Shown here piece by piece: positions 25,761 to 33,927 of a stretch of DNA of 64,000 nucleotides. The notes beneath the pieces were generated by a model that saw only the letters and a program-made list of their open reading frames with translations, had not been told where the DNA came from and did not search any database. Origin of the DNA: Verrucomicrobia bacterium LP2A (GTDB lineage Bacteria; Verrucomicrobiota; Verrucomicrobiia; Methylacidiphilales; Methylacidiphilaceae). The stretch covers positions 744,001 through 808,000 of the forward strand of contig JAFS01000002.1 of assembly GCA_000526255.1 (NCBI GenBank). Direction: 5' to 3'. Both the position numbers and the translations under genes were made by a program. Position 1 is the first letter of the stretch, and each line of letters starts with the position of its first letter.

Positions 25761-26321
25761 CTAGGCGGACGCCGGTAGAGCCCAGGAGGCGAGCAGGGTG
25801 TAACGGCTGCCCTCGGGCCGCGTCTCCGAGGAGACCAGCGCCAACTCCCGAACCGCCCAGTCGATCGGCGGCGAGAGGCGGCGGAGCAGAACCGGCTGCC
25901 GCCGGCCGCGCTGCGGTCGACGCGGCAGGAAGACGCGCCGCGCCAAGGTGATGTGAGGGGAGAAGGGGCGTCCGAACGATAGAGAGCAGCCCATGGCGAG
26001 GAGCCGTGCCCGCAAAGATTCGACCAGATGCGCCAGCTCGGAGTGACCGCTCGGAACCAGCCAGAGGAGCGCCTCCTGCCCGGCGGGCTGGAAGAGCAGC
26101 CGGTCGAGCCGGAGGAAGATTTTGGGGAGAAGCGAGCGGTCCACCAGAGAAAAAAGGGGACCGATCCGCTCCTCGTCCACAGAAGGCAGAAAGAGGAGGG
26201 TGAGATGCAGGTTCTCCCGTGCGGTCCAGCGGCCGGAAACGATCGGCTCCAGGTCTTGCGCGGCGTCTCGGAAGCGCATTTGCTCCTCCATGGAGGGCCA
26301 GAGTGCAAAAAAAAGTCGCAT
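25761..26321 (-). CDS. thpR: RNA 2',3'-cyclic phosphodiesterase ThpR (2H family)
   Basis: The 186-residue protein has the two 2H-phosphoesterase motifs: HLTL near residue 39 and HITL near residue 123, with MRLFFALWPS at the N-terminus. Family members hydrolyse RNA 2',3'-cyclic phosphates to 2'-phosphates and were first called 2'-5' RNA ligases. Physiological substrate unknown. It is upstream of purB on the same strand, probably in one transcript. Confidence 0.9.
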   Translation of the reverse strand: MRLFFALWPSMEEQMRFRDAAQDLEPIVSGRWTARENLHLTLLFLPSVDEERIGPLFSLVDRSLLPKIFLRLDRLLFQPAGQEALLWLVPSGHSELAHLVESLRARLLAMGCSLSFGRPFSPHITLARRVFLPRRPQRGRRQPVLLRRLSPPIDWAVRELALVSSETRPEGSRYTLLASWALPASA

Positions 26322-26447
26322 GCGGCTCAGCTATGTTCCTTCTCCGCTCTCTTTGGAGAGCCTTCCGAGCGCCCACGCAGGGAAAAGAGAAAAAACATGC
26401 TTCCCCCATAGGGGGCTTCCTCGTAGGGTGTGTCGCCGGAGCTTGTC

Positions 26448-26825
26448 ATGGATCTCGATTACGTCCCAGTTTTGTTCCAGATGGTGATCGCGGTCGTCGT
26501 TGCCGTCTCGATGCTCGGAGGAGCGATCTTGATTGGCCAGCGGGGACGAAGGACCCCGGCCAAGGATACCCCCTACGAGTGCGGGAAGGACCCGATCGGT
26601 CCGACCAATCCCCGCTTCTCGGTGAAGTTTTACATGGTGGCGATGCTTTTCATCCTCTTCGACATCGAAACGGTCTTCTTTTTTGTCTGGGCGGTTGTCT
26701 ATCGTCAGGAGCTGGCCTACGGCCTCCGGATTCTTTTCGCCATGCTTTTCTTCTTGGCCGTGCTGGGCGTCGGCCTTGTCTACGAGCTGCGGAAAAAGGC
26801 GCTCGACTGGACCAGGCAGGGATAG
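26448..26825 (+). CDS. nuoA: NADH-quinone oxidoreductase subunit A (isolated nuoA)
   Basis: The 125-residue three-helix membrane protein matches NuoA: DTPYECGKDP in the first loop, then SVKFYMVAMLFILFDIETVFFFVWAV with the conserved acidic residues. It belongs to the proton-pumping complex I in the inner membrane. ATG 26448 is preferred because GGAG lies 6 bases before it; a GTG at 26430 is in frame. The next gene is on the opposite strand and no other nuo gene is in the window, so this copy is detached from the operon that usually begins with nuoA. Confidence 0.93.
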   Translation: MDLDYVPVLFQMVIAVVVAVSMLGGAILIGQRGRRTPAKDTPYECGKDPIGPTNPRFSVKFYMVAMLFILFDIETVFFFVWAVVYRQELAYGLRILFAMLFFLAVLGVGLVYELRKKALDWTRQG

Positions 26826-26829
26826 CGGG

Positions 26830-27156
26830 TCAGCCCCGGGCGGACTGGAGGGCGGCGACCCCCACGATGATGCAGGCGATGCCGAAGATCTTCTGCCAGT
26901 GGAAGCCTTCGCCCAGGAGCAGGATGCCGATCGTCGCCGTTAGGGCGGTGCCCGTTCCCGCCCAGACCGCGTAGGCGACCCCCATCTCGAGGCTCTTCAT
27001 CGCGCGCGCAAGGAAGACAAAGGCTCCGGCGTAAAAGACGATCACGAAGGCGGCGGGAAGGGCGCGCGTGAATCCGTGCGAGATCTTCAAGCAGGTTGTG
27101 CCCGCTACCTCGAGGAGAATCGCACCGGACAACAACCACCAGGAGACGGAGTTCAT
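26830..27156 (-). CDS. Small multidrug resistance (SMR/EmrE-like) transporter
   Basis: The 108-residue protein has four hydrophobic helices and the SMR essential glutamate in the first (LSGAILLEVAGTTCLK, around residue 16). AYAVWAGTGTALTATIGILLLGE resembles the EmrE/QacE branch rather than the guanidinium (Gdx) type. It would export cationic drugs or related compounds in exchange for protons; the substrate is unproven. It is third in the ridA-pyrE-SMR run. Confidence 0.88.
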   Translation of the reverse strand: MNSVSWWLLSGAILLEVAGTTCLKISHGFTRALPAAFVIVFYAGAFVFLARAMKSLEMGVAYAVWAGTGTALTATIGILLLGEGFHWQKIFGIACIIVGVAALQSARG

Positions 27157-27171
27157 CCGGGGAAGCCTTCC

Positions 27172-27717
27172 TCAAGGCCGGACGGCAGGGGTGTTTCGAA
27201 GATCCTCCGGCAGTTGATCCGCGGAGAAGACCTCGATGGGCAACCGGAGAAGAGAAAAGAAGGGGGCCCCGAAATCGATCGGCTCCGGGCTCCGGTCGAC
27301 CAGGCAGGCGATCCCGACGATCCGCCCCCCTGCGCGCCGGGCTGCTTCCATGACCTCCCGGACCGCTCCTCCCGTCGTCACCACGTCTTCGGCCACGAGC
27401 AGCGCTTCGCCCGGAGCGATCGTAAATCGTTTCAAAAGAAGCCGATCCCCTTCCTTTTCCGTGTAGACGTGCCTTCGGTCGAGCTGGCGGGCTAATTCCT
27501 GCCCGAGGGGAATGCCCCCCAACGCCGCCGAAATCACGGTGGGGAACGAGAGCTCCCGGACGCGCTCGGCGAGCAATGCGCAGATTTCCGAGGCCAGCCG
27601 AGCGTGTTGCAGGAGAAGCGCGCACTGGAGAAATCGGCGGCTGTGCAAGCCCGAGCGAAGGAGAAAGTGCCCTTCCAGGAGCGCTCCCGTGACGCGCAGC
27701 TGGTCGAGAAGGTCCAT
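27172..27717 (-). CDS. pyrE: Orotate phosphoribosyltransferase PyrE
   Basis: The 181-residue type I phosphoribosyltransferase joins orotate and PRPP to give OMP in pyrimidine synthesis. The PRPP loop LLVAEDVVTTGGAV is around residue 106, and FLLRSGLHSRRFLQC is the typical OPRT N-terminal element, with KEGDRLLLKRF in the flexible loop. It lies 6 bases after ridA and 15 before the SMR gene on the minus strand. Confidence 0.94.
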   Translation of the reverse strand: MDLLDQLRVTGALLEGHFLLRSGLHSRRFLQCALLLQHARLASEICALLAERVRELSFPTVISAALGGIPLGQELARQLDRRHVYTEKEGDRLLLKRFTIAPGEALLVAEDVVTTGGAVREVMEAARRAGGRIVGIACLVDRSPEPIDFGAPFFSLLRLPIEVFSADQLPEDLRNTPAVRP

Positions 27718-27723
27718 GGGCGT

Positions 27724-28104
27724 TTAGCGGTGGGCGATCGCTTCGATCTCGATCCGGCTCCCCCGGGGGAGCCGGGAGACCTCGACGACGGTGCGGGCGG
27801 GTCGCGGCGCGGGAAAGCGCCGCGCGTAGATCTCGTTCATCGCCGGGAAATCGTCGAGATCGCTCAGGAAGAGCGAGACTTTGACAACGTGGGCCAAGCT
27901 CAACCCCTCTTCGTTCAGCACGGCCTCCAAGTTGCCGATTGCCCGCTCGGTTTGCGCTTCGATCCCTTCGGGAATCGGCTCGCCATCGGGAGGCAGCGGG
28001 AGCTGACCGGAAACAAAGCAGAATTCTCCAATTGTGACTCCGGGCGAATAGGGGCCGATCGGAGCGGGGAGTCGGGAGGGGATGACGGCCTTCTTGGCAG
28101 GCAT
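27724..28104 (-). CDS. ridA: RidA-family enamine/imine deaminase
   Basis: The 126-residue RidA/YjgF protein has the family signatures APIGPYSPGVTIGEFCFVSGQLPL, NLEAVLNEEGLSLAHVVKVSLFLSD and the C-terminal RTVVEVSRLPRGSRIEIEAIA, including the substrate-binding arginine. It hydrolyses reactive enamines made by PLP enzymes. Start chosen at ATG 28102-28104 (MPAKKAVIPS); the upstream extension is antisense to marC. It precedes pyrE by 6 bases. Confidence 0.93.
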   Translation of the reverse strand: MPAKKAVIPSRLPAPIGPYSPGVTIGEFCFVSGQLPLPPDGEPIPEGIEAQTERAIGNLEAVLNEEGLSLAHVVKVSLFLSDLDDFPAMNEIYARRFPAPRPARTVVEVSRLPRGSRIEIEAIAHR

Positions 28105-28195
28105 TGCGGCTATTGAGGACCAAGGACCTTCCTTTGACAAGGAATTGCTGCTTGCGGTTGAAGGGTCGGTTGTCCAGAGTGCACGAGTCGAATCC

Positions 28196-28837
28196 ATGGA
28201 GGGGCTCACCGCACAGAAACTCGGACAAGACGTCTTGATCTTCTTCGCGACGATCAACCCCGTGGCCACCCTGGGCTTCTTTCTCCAGCTGACCCCGGGT
28301 TTTTCCGACCGCGAGCGGGCTTCGGTCGCCCGGCGGGCGGTCCTCTACGCGACGCTGGTCTTAGTCGGGGCCCTCGTCCTCGGCCAGCTCTTGCTCGAGG
28401 CGATGCACGTGAGCGTGGCCTCGTTTCAAGTTGCCGGGGGGGTCGTCCTCTTCCTTTTCGCCTTGCAGATGATCTTTGCCCACCACGAGGATCCGAAGGG
28501 AATGAAAGGCCAGGACCCGGCGATTTTTCCTTTGGCGATGCCGGTGATTGCGAGCCCGGAGGCCATCCTGGCCGCCGTCTTGCTGACCGACAACCACGTC
28601 TATCCGATTCCGGTCCAAGCGATCGATGCCGGCTTGTTGCTCGGAGTCCTCTTGCTCACCTATCTTGTCCTGCGCGCAGGAGCCCGCATTGCTCGGCTGC
28701 TCGGACAAGGAGGGATCGCGCTGCTCGTACAGATCACGGGGCTCATCCTCGCCTCTCTTTCCGTCGAGATCGTCGCGCACGGGGTCTTAGCCCTCATGGC
28801 ATCCAAGGGTGCTACGGCGGTCCGCACCGCATGGTAA
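28196..28837 (+). CDS. MarC-family integral membrane protein
   Basis: The 213-residue protein has six hydrophobic segments and the MarC/UPF0056 features FFATINPVATLGFFLQLTPGFS near the N-terminus and a second NP-like repeat region, IFPLAMPVIASPEAILAAVL. MarC proteins were once linked to antibiotic resistance but have no proven function. ATG 28196 (MEGLTAQKLGQDV) is chosen; a longer frame from 28082 crosses the start of ridA on the other strand and is unlikely. It precedes pabB by 25 bases. Confidence 0.85.
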   Translation: MEGLTAQKLGQDVLIFFATINPVATLGFFLQLTPGFSDRERASVARRAVLYATLVLVGALVLGQLLLEAMHVSVASFQVAGGVVLFLFALQMIFAHHEDPKGMKGQDPAIFPLAMPVIASPEAILAAVLLTDNHVYPIPVQAIDAGLLLGVLLLTYLVLRAGARIARLLGQGGIALLVQITGLILASLSVEIVAHGVLALMASKGATAVRTAW

Positions 28838-28862
28838 GCCTCGCCGACGGTGAGCGAGACCC

Positions 28863-30011
28863 ATGAATCCAGACGATGAGCTTGGCTTTGTTCCTCTCTG
28901 GGGACGAGGGGGCCGCTATCTCCTGGCGGAGGAGCCCGTCGAGATCGTTCGGGGCGCGGGCGAAGAGTGGGAGCGACTGCGGGAGGCCTACCTGGCCCAT
29001 GCAGGAAGCGGCCCGCTCGGCTCTTCCGGCGGGCTGCTCGGCACGGTCTCCTTCGCCGGTGACTTTCGCTTCGGCGTCTACCCGACCTGGCACAGGAGTG
29101 CTGCGCCCTGGCGGGAAGAATCCTGGCGCCGGAGGCGTCCCGGGGATCGGGTCTCTCCTTGGCCGCTTCCCGCCGCTTCTTCTCGAACGGGGCGGGAGAA
29201 GTTCCTTGCGATGGTGCGGGAAGCCCAGGAGTATATCCGATCGGGGGACATCTACGTGGTCAACCTCGCCCGGCGGCTCTTTTGGGAATTTGCGGCCGAT
29301 CCTTTTCGGCTCTGGGAGTGCTTGCTTGCGCAGGATCGTCCCGCAGGCAGGGGCTTCCTCAAGACCGAGAACGGATGGCTTCTCTCCGCTTCTCCAGAGC
29401 TCTTCCTGAGGATCCGAGGCAGGCGCATCGAGACGCGACCCATCAAGGGCACCTTGCGCCGCTCCCTGCGCGCGGAGGCCGATTCTCCCCTGGCGCTCCA
29501 GGCAAACCCGAAGGAGCGGGCGGAGCTCCTCATGGTTACCGACGTCGAGAGAAATGATCTCGGGCGGATCTGCCGTTTTGGGACGGTGCGAGTCCGGCGG
29601 TTCGCGGCGACGACGCGTCATGCCCATCTTTGGCATCTCTATTCCTCAGTGGAAGGGCTCCTTCGCCCGGACATCGATCCCGTCAGCGCTCTCTTTGCTT
29701 GCCTGCCCGGAGGATCGATCACCGGAGCGCCGAAACGGCGTGCCGTCGAGGTCCTCTCGCAGCTCGAACCCGAGCCGCGGGGGCTCTACACGGGGGTTTT
29801 CGGATATATTGCCTTTTCGGGAGACGCGGCGTTTACCATGACGATCCGTTCGTTGGAGGTGACCTCCGAAACCGTTTCTCTCGCGGTCGGCAGCGGGATT
29901 ACCATCGATTCGAACCCCGAGGCGGAATACGAGGAAACCTGCTTAAAGGCGAGAACTGGGGAGGACGCGCTTCGCGCATATGCGGCGGGAGAGAGGAGGG
30001 TGCGGGGATGA
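28863..30011 (+). CDS. pabB: Aminodeoxychorismate synthase component I PabB
   Basis: The 382-residue chorismate-using enzyme makes 4-amino-4-deoxychorismate for folate. The catalytic lysine lies in RPIKGTLRR, and DVERNDLGR, GGSITGAPKRRAVEVL and GSGITIDSNPEAEYEET are the expected C-terminal motifs. PIKGT rather than PIAGT points to aminodeoxychorismate rather than anthranilate synthesis. It is shorter than full-length PabB, with a reduced N-terminal half. No glutaminase partner PabA is nearby. The stop overlaps the ATG of hprK by 4 bases. Confidence 0.92.
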   Translation: MNPDDELGFVPLWGRGGRYLLAEEPVEIVRGAGEEWERLREAYLAHAGSGPLGSSGGLLGTVSFAGDFRFGVYPTWHRSAAPWREESWRRRRPGDRVSPWPLPAASSRTGREKFLAMVREAQEYIRSGDIYVVNLARRLFWEFAADPFRLWECLLAQDRPAGRGFLKTENGWLLSASPELFLRIRGRRIETRPIKGTLRRSLRAEADSPLALQANPKERAELLMVTDVERNDLGRICRFGTVRVRRFAATTRHAHLWHLYSSVEGLLRPDIDPVSALFACLPGGSITGAPKRRAVEVLSQLEPEPRGLYTGVFGYIAFSGDAAFTMTIRSLEVTSETVSLAVGSGITIDSNPEAEYEETCLKARTGEDALRAYAAGERRVRG

Positions 30012-30973
30012 CGAGACCAAAAAGTACGCTCGGCTCGGTGCCGAGAGTTACGGCCAGAGAGTTCTTTGCGCAGCATGAGGACGCCCTGCAAGGAAAGCTC
30101 GTTGCCGGCCGCTCGGGCTTGGGGCGGATGATCCTGGAAGGCTCCGTGAACCGGCCGGGACTCCAGCTTTCGGGATATTTGAAGAACTTCGCCTGGCAAA
30201 GGGTTCAGATCATCGGCGCGGGGGAGACTTCCTACTTGCAGAGCCTGGCGACGGAGGAGGCTCGGGCGAGAGTGCGCGCGATCTTTCTGCGGAAGATCCC
30301 CTGCCTGATCGTCTCCCGCGGACTCGTGCCCCCCGACTTTCTGATCGAGGAAGCGGAGGAGACCGGTACCCCTCTCTTCCTTTCGAGCTTGCACACCATG
30401 CGACTCATCAACACGGTGACGATCTGCCTCGAGATGGATTTCGCCCCTCGGGTCAACGAGCAGGGCAGCATGGTTGATATCCAGGGGATCGGCGTTCTGC
30501 TCAAAGGGGCGAGCGGGGTCGGGAAGAGCGAGTGCGTCCTCTCTCTGATTGCGCGAGGCTATTCTCTGGTTGCGGATGACATCACAACCATCTTTTGCCT
30601 GGAAGGGAGGGAGCTGGTGGCGCGTGCGCCCGACATCAGCCGGTTTTACATGGAGGTCCGAGGGATCGGCATCATCGACGTAACGAGCCTGTTCGGCTTG
30701 CGCGCCATTCGGATCGAAAAGCGGGTGGATCTGGTTGCTACCTTGCGCGAGTGGGAGCCGGGCGACGAGATCGAGCGGGTCGGCCTCGATCAGGATGAGT
30801 ACGAGATCTTGAATATCCGCATCCCACATGTTACGGTTTCTATTCGTCCCGGCAGAGACTTGGCAACCCTGGTAGAGGTGGCGGCTCTCGATCAAAAGCT
30901 TCGATCGATGGGGCATAATGCTGCTCATGAATTCAATCAGAAGCTGACGAAGCTCACAAAGAGAAAGCAATAG
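30008..30973 (+). CDS. hprK: HPr kinase/phosphorylase HprK
   Basis: The 321-residue bifunctional enzyme phosphorylates and dephosphorylates a regulatory serine on HPr. It has an N-terminal domain and a P-loop kinase domain (GASGVGKSECVLSLI around residue 163), followed by VADDITTI, MEVRGIGIIDV and the family signature VSIRPGRDLATLVEVAAL. The ATG overlaps the pabB stop. ptsH follows after 8 bases and ptsI after that, so kinase, substrate and its EI donor are made together. Confidence 0.96.
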   Translation: MTRPKSTLGSVPRVTAREFFAQHEDALQGKLVAGRSGLGRMILEGSVNRPGLQLSGYLKNFAWQRVQIIGAGETSYLQSLATEEARARVRAIFLRKIPCLIVSRGLVPPDFLIEEAEETGTPLFLSSLHTMRLINTVTICLEMDFAPRVNEQGSMVDIQGIGVLLKGASGVGKSECVLSLIARGYSLVADDITTIFCLEGRELVARAPDISRFYMEVRGIGIIDVTSLFGLRAIRIEKRVDLVATLREWEPGDEIERVGLDQDEYEILNIRIPHVTVSIRPGRDLATLVEVAALDQKLRSMGHNAAHEFNQKLTKLTKRKQ

Positions 30974-30981
30974 CAAGCGCC

Positions 30982-31305
30982 ATGGAGAAATCGGCTGCTG
31001 GCAACGCAAACGGAACGGAGAAGGCCGCTGCAGGGGAAGCCGAGGCGGAGGTCGTGATCCGCAACAAGCTTGGGCTTCATGCTCGTCCGGCGGCCATGTT
31101 CGTCAAGGTCGCGAACCGCTTCGTCTCAACTATTCAGGTCGAAAAGGACGGGGAAGTCGTCAACGGCAAGAGCATCATGGGGATCATGATCCTCGCCGCG
31201 AATCAAGGATCCCGCTTGAAAGTATCCGCAAAAGGGCCAGATGCCGCGGCTGCGGTAGTCGCGCTGTGCGAGCTCGTCCAGAGAAATTTCGATCAGGAGG
31301 CTTAG
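30982..31305 (+). CDS. ptsH: Phosphocarrier protein HPr
   Basis: The 107-residue protein has the EI phosphorylation site RNKLGLHARPAAMFVK (His33) and the HprK serine site in NGKSIMGIM (Ser64). Both regulatory inputs are therefore kept. An alanine/glutamate-rich extension of about 20 residues precedes the normal HPr fold, which is unusual. It lies between hprK and ptsI. Confidence 0.96.
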   Translation: MEKSAAGNANGTEKAAAGEAEAEVVIRNKLGLHARPAAMFVKVANRFVSTIQVEKDGEVVNGKSIMGIMILAANQGSRLKVSAKGPDAAAAVVALCELVQRNFDQEA

Positions 31306-31405
31306 CCGGGCGTTCCTCTTCCGGGTGGCGGGATTGTCGTGCTCTCCGATTTCCGGCTCTTGCCTTTCGCCGGAAACGACTTTTCTTGCTCCAACGATTC
31401 TCTTC

Positions 31406-33160
31406 ATGAGCGGCAGAGCGGAAGAATGCTTCGCAGGCGTGGCGGCTGCGCCGGGAGTGGGAGTCGGGCCGGCGCTTGCGGTTCGCGGAGATTACCCGTT
31501 TATCCGTCGACGGCCGATCGTGGCGGCGCAGATCCCGGAGGAGCTCGAGAGGCTCGAGGCCGCGTTGCTCAGGACTCGGGGAGAGCTCTTGCGGGCCAAG
31601 GAAGATCTCGTTCGCTCCTGGTCCCAGGCAAGCGATTCGCTCTTTGAAGCGCATCTGCTGGCTGTCGACGATCCCACGATCCTCGAGGCGGTGAGAAGGC
31701 GGCTCGAGTCGGAGAAGGTCTGCGTCGAGGCCGCCTATCAGGACGTGATTCGCTCCTTCGTCGCGCAAATGGAGCGCATTGATGATGTCTACCTGCGGGA
31801 AAGGGCGCTCGACGTTCGCGACGTCGGAAAGCGGGTGCTCCGAAACTTGCGGGGGGGCGAGGAGGAAGGCTTCGCACTCGACAAGCCCCGCGTCGTCATC
31901 GCCGACGCTCTCCTGCTTTCCGATCTCGTCTCCCTCGATCGTCGCCTGCTCTTGGGAATGGTGACCGAGGAGGGCAGTCAGACCTGCCATGCGGCGATCC
32001 TGGCGCAATCGCTGAACATCCCCGCCGTCGTGGGCGTTCGCGGCATTCTCGAGCGGATCGATGAGGAAGTGGAGGTCTTGGTTGACGGTTTCGCCGGCGT
32101 CGTGATTCTCCGCCCTTCGGAGGAGAGGAAGGCGCAGGCGCGGGCCGATCAAGCGCGCTTCGTCGCCCAGACCCGGGCGGCCAGAGAAAAGCGAGGGCCG
32201 GCCATCACGAGAGACGGGCAGCAGATGCGGATCTCGGCCAACGTGGAGCTTCCGGAGGATCTGCCTCTCATTCGTGAGAACGATGCCGACGGAGTGGGGC
32301 TCTACCGAACGGAGTTTCTCTTCCTTCGCTCCGAGAATGGGCCTTCCGAGGAAGAGCAGCTGGCCGTCTATCGTGAGGCGGCCGAATGGGCGAAGCCCCA
32401 TCGGCTCGTGATCCGCACGCTCGATGCGGGCGGAGAAAAGCTTCTCCCTTGGCTTGCCGTCAGGCCCGTGGAAAGAAACCCGACCCTGGGTTTCCGCGGG
32501 ATCCGTCTTTCTCTGGAAAGACAGGAGATCTTTCGCACGCAGCTCCGCGCGATCCTTCGCGCGTCGAGCCAAGGCAACGTCTCGCTCATGTTCCCGATGG
32601 TGACCGACGTGGGAGAATTTCGCTGCGCCCGCAAGCTGTTGCAGGAGGTTCGCCAGGAGCTCGTGGCGGAAGGGCATGAGCTTGGGGAAACACCTTGCGG
32701 GGTCATGATCGAAACGCCGGCCGCCGCCCTCATGGCCGATCTGCTTGCCGAGGAAGCGGATTTTTTCAGCATCGGAACCAACGACTTGGAGCAATACACG
32801 CTGGCCGTCGATCGGCTCAACGACCGAGTTTCCTCTCTCTATCCGACCCCTCATACGGCGGTGCTCCGGCTGATCGAGAGTGTCGTGGGGCATGCGCGCA
32901 AGCTTGGCCGTTCGGTGAGCGTTTGTGGGGAGATGGCGAGCAACCTCGCGCTGCTGCCTTTTTTTGTTGCGCTCGGCGTGGAAGAGCTAAGTATGGGCTC
33001 CGTTCTCATTCCTCGGATAAAGACCGCCGTCCGGCTCGTTTGCGCCGCAGACGCCCGCGACGGGGTGGCTGCTGCCCTCGTGCGGAAAGAGGCCCCCGAG
33101 GTGTTGGAGGAGCTGAACCGGCTGGCGGAGCGCTTTTATCCCGAGCTGCTCGCCCGGTAG
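31406..33160 (+). CDS. ptsI: Phosphoenolpyruvate-protein phosphotransferase (EI) PtsI
   Basis: The 584-residue protein is full-length EI, which takes phosphate from PEP and gives it to HPr. The PEP-binding C-terminal half is well kept (GVGLYRTEFLFL, NPTLGFRGIRLSL, FFSIGTNDLEQYTLA, SVCGEMASN with the active cysteine). The phosphohistidine motif near residue 195 is divergent: EGSQTCHAAILAQ instead of GGxTSHxAIxAR, so the usual Gly, Ser and Arg are replaced although the His remains. ATG 31406 is chosen over an unconserved upstream frame. No EII component is in the window. Confidence 0.94.
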   Translation: MSGRAEECFAGVAAAPGVGVGPALAVRGDYPFIRRRPIVAAQIPEELERLEAALLRTRGELLRAKEDLVRSWSQASDSLFEAHLLAVDDPTILEAVRRRLESEKVCVEAAYQDVIRSFVAQMERIDDVYLRERALDVRDVGKRVLRNLRGGEEEGFALDKPRVVIADALLLSDLVSLDRRLLLGMVTEEGSQTCHAAILAQSLNIPAVVGVRGILERIDEEVEVLVDGFAGVVILRPSEERKAQARADQARFVAQTRAAREKRGPAITRDGQQMRISANVELPEDLPLIRENDADGVGLYRTEFLFLRSENGPSEEEQLAVYREAAEWAKPHRLVIRTLDAGGEKLLPWLAVRPVERNPTLGFRGIRLSLERQEIFRTQLRAILRASSQGNVSLMFPMVTDVGEFRCARKLLQEVRQELVAEGHELGETPCGVMIETPAAALMADLLAEEADFFSIGTNDLEQYTLAVDRLNDRVSSLYPTPHTAVLRLIESVVGHARKLGRSVSVCGEMASNLALLPFFVALGVEELSMGSVLIPRIKTAVRLVCAADARDGVAAALVRKEAPEVLEELNRLAERFYPELLAR

Positions 33161-33172
33161 AATGGGAGGACG

Positions 33173-33919
33173 ATGCGTGTACTGATTCTGGCGGCTGGCT
33201 ATGCAACGCGGCTTTATCCCCTCACGCTGAATCAGCCCAAGCCTCTTCTGCCCATAGCGGGGCGTCCCATCCTCGAACACATTCTCGACCGGGTGCGCTC
33301 GCTGGACGGCCCCGTCGAATGCCTGATCGTCACGAATCACCGCTTTGCCGAAGCCTTCGAGGAGTGGGGCCAACGCTACCGAGCGAATCGGCCTGGGCTT
33401 GATCTCAAGATCGTGGACGATGGATCCATTTCGGAAGCGGACCGCCTGGGCGCCATCGGTGATCTCGCCTTCGTGATCGAGGCGGAGAAGATTTCCGAAG
33501 AGCTCCTGGTCATTGCGGGAGACAATCTCTTCGATGCGCCGCTCGACGATTTCGTGGCTTACGGACGGAAGACTGGCAACCCCGTCGTCGGAGTCTATGA
33601 CGTAGGCGATTGGGAGGCGATCCGTCGATACAACAACATCCGGCTCGATGGAGAAGGACGCATCGTATTCTTCGAGGAGAAGCCGAAGAATCCCGAGGGA
33701 ACCCTCACGGCGATCGCCCTCTACTACTTTACCTCGGAGACCTGGGCTCACCTCCGTCAATACCTGGCGGAAGCAGAGAGTCGAGATCAGCCCGGCCGAT
33801 TCATCGAATGGCTCTATCGGCGTCACCCCGTCTTTTCCTGGCGGCTTCCGGGAAGATGGTTCGATATCGGTGACTTCCAGATGCTCGAGCAGGCCGATCG
33901 CGCTTTTGTCGAAGGTTGA
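33173..33919 (+). CDS. Sugar-1-phosphate nucleotidyltransferase
   Basis: The 248-residue protein has the nucleotidyltransferase signature LILAAGYATRLYPLTLNQPKPLLP at the N-terminus and the metal aspartate in VIAGDNLFDAP around residue 119. Later segments FFEEKPKNPEG and FDIGDFQMLEQA are family-like. It activates a sugar phosphate with UTP, dTTP or another NTP. Substrate is not visible from sequence. The next genes make peptidoglycan precursors, so a MurNAc-1-phosphate uridylyltransferase (MurU-like) role is one option, and glucose-1-phosphate thymidylyltransferase is another. Confidence 0.82.
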   Translation: MRVLILAAGYATRLYPLTLNQPKPLLPIAGRPILEHILDRVRSLDGPVECLIVTNHRFAEAFEEWGQRYRANRPGLDLKIVDDGSISEADRLGAIGDLAFVIEAEKISEELLVIAGDNLFDAPLDDFVAYGRKTGNPVVGVYDVGDWEAIRRYNNIRLDGEGRIVFFEEKPKNPEGTLTAIALYYFTSETWAHLRQYLAEAESRDQPGRFIEWLYRRHPVFSWRLPGRWFDIGDFQMLEQADRAFVEG

Positions 33920-33927
33920 GCGGATTG

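Noticed and set aside
31184-32893. Minus-strand frame of about 570 codons across ptsI
   Set aside because: Antisense shadow of the EI gene in high-GC DNA.
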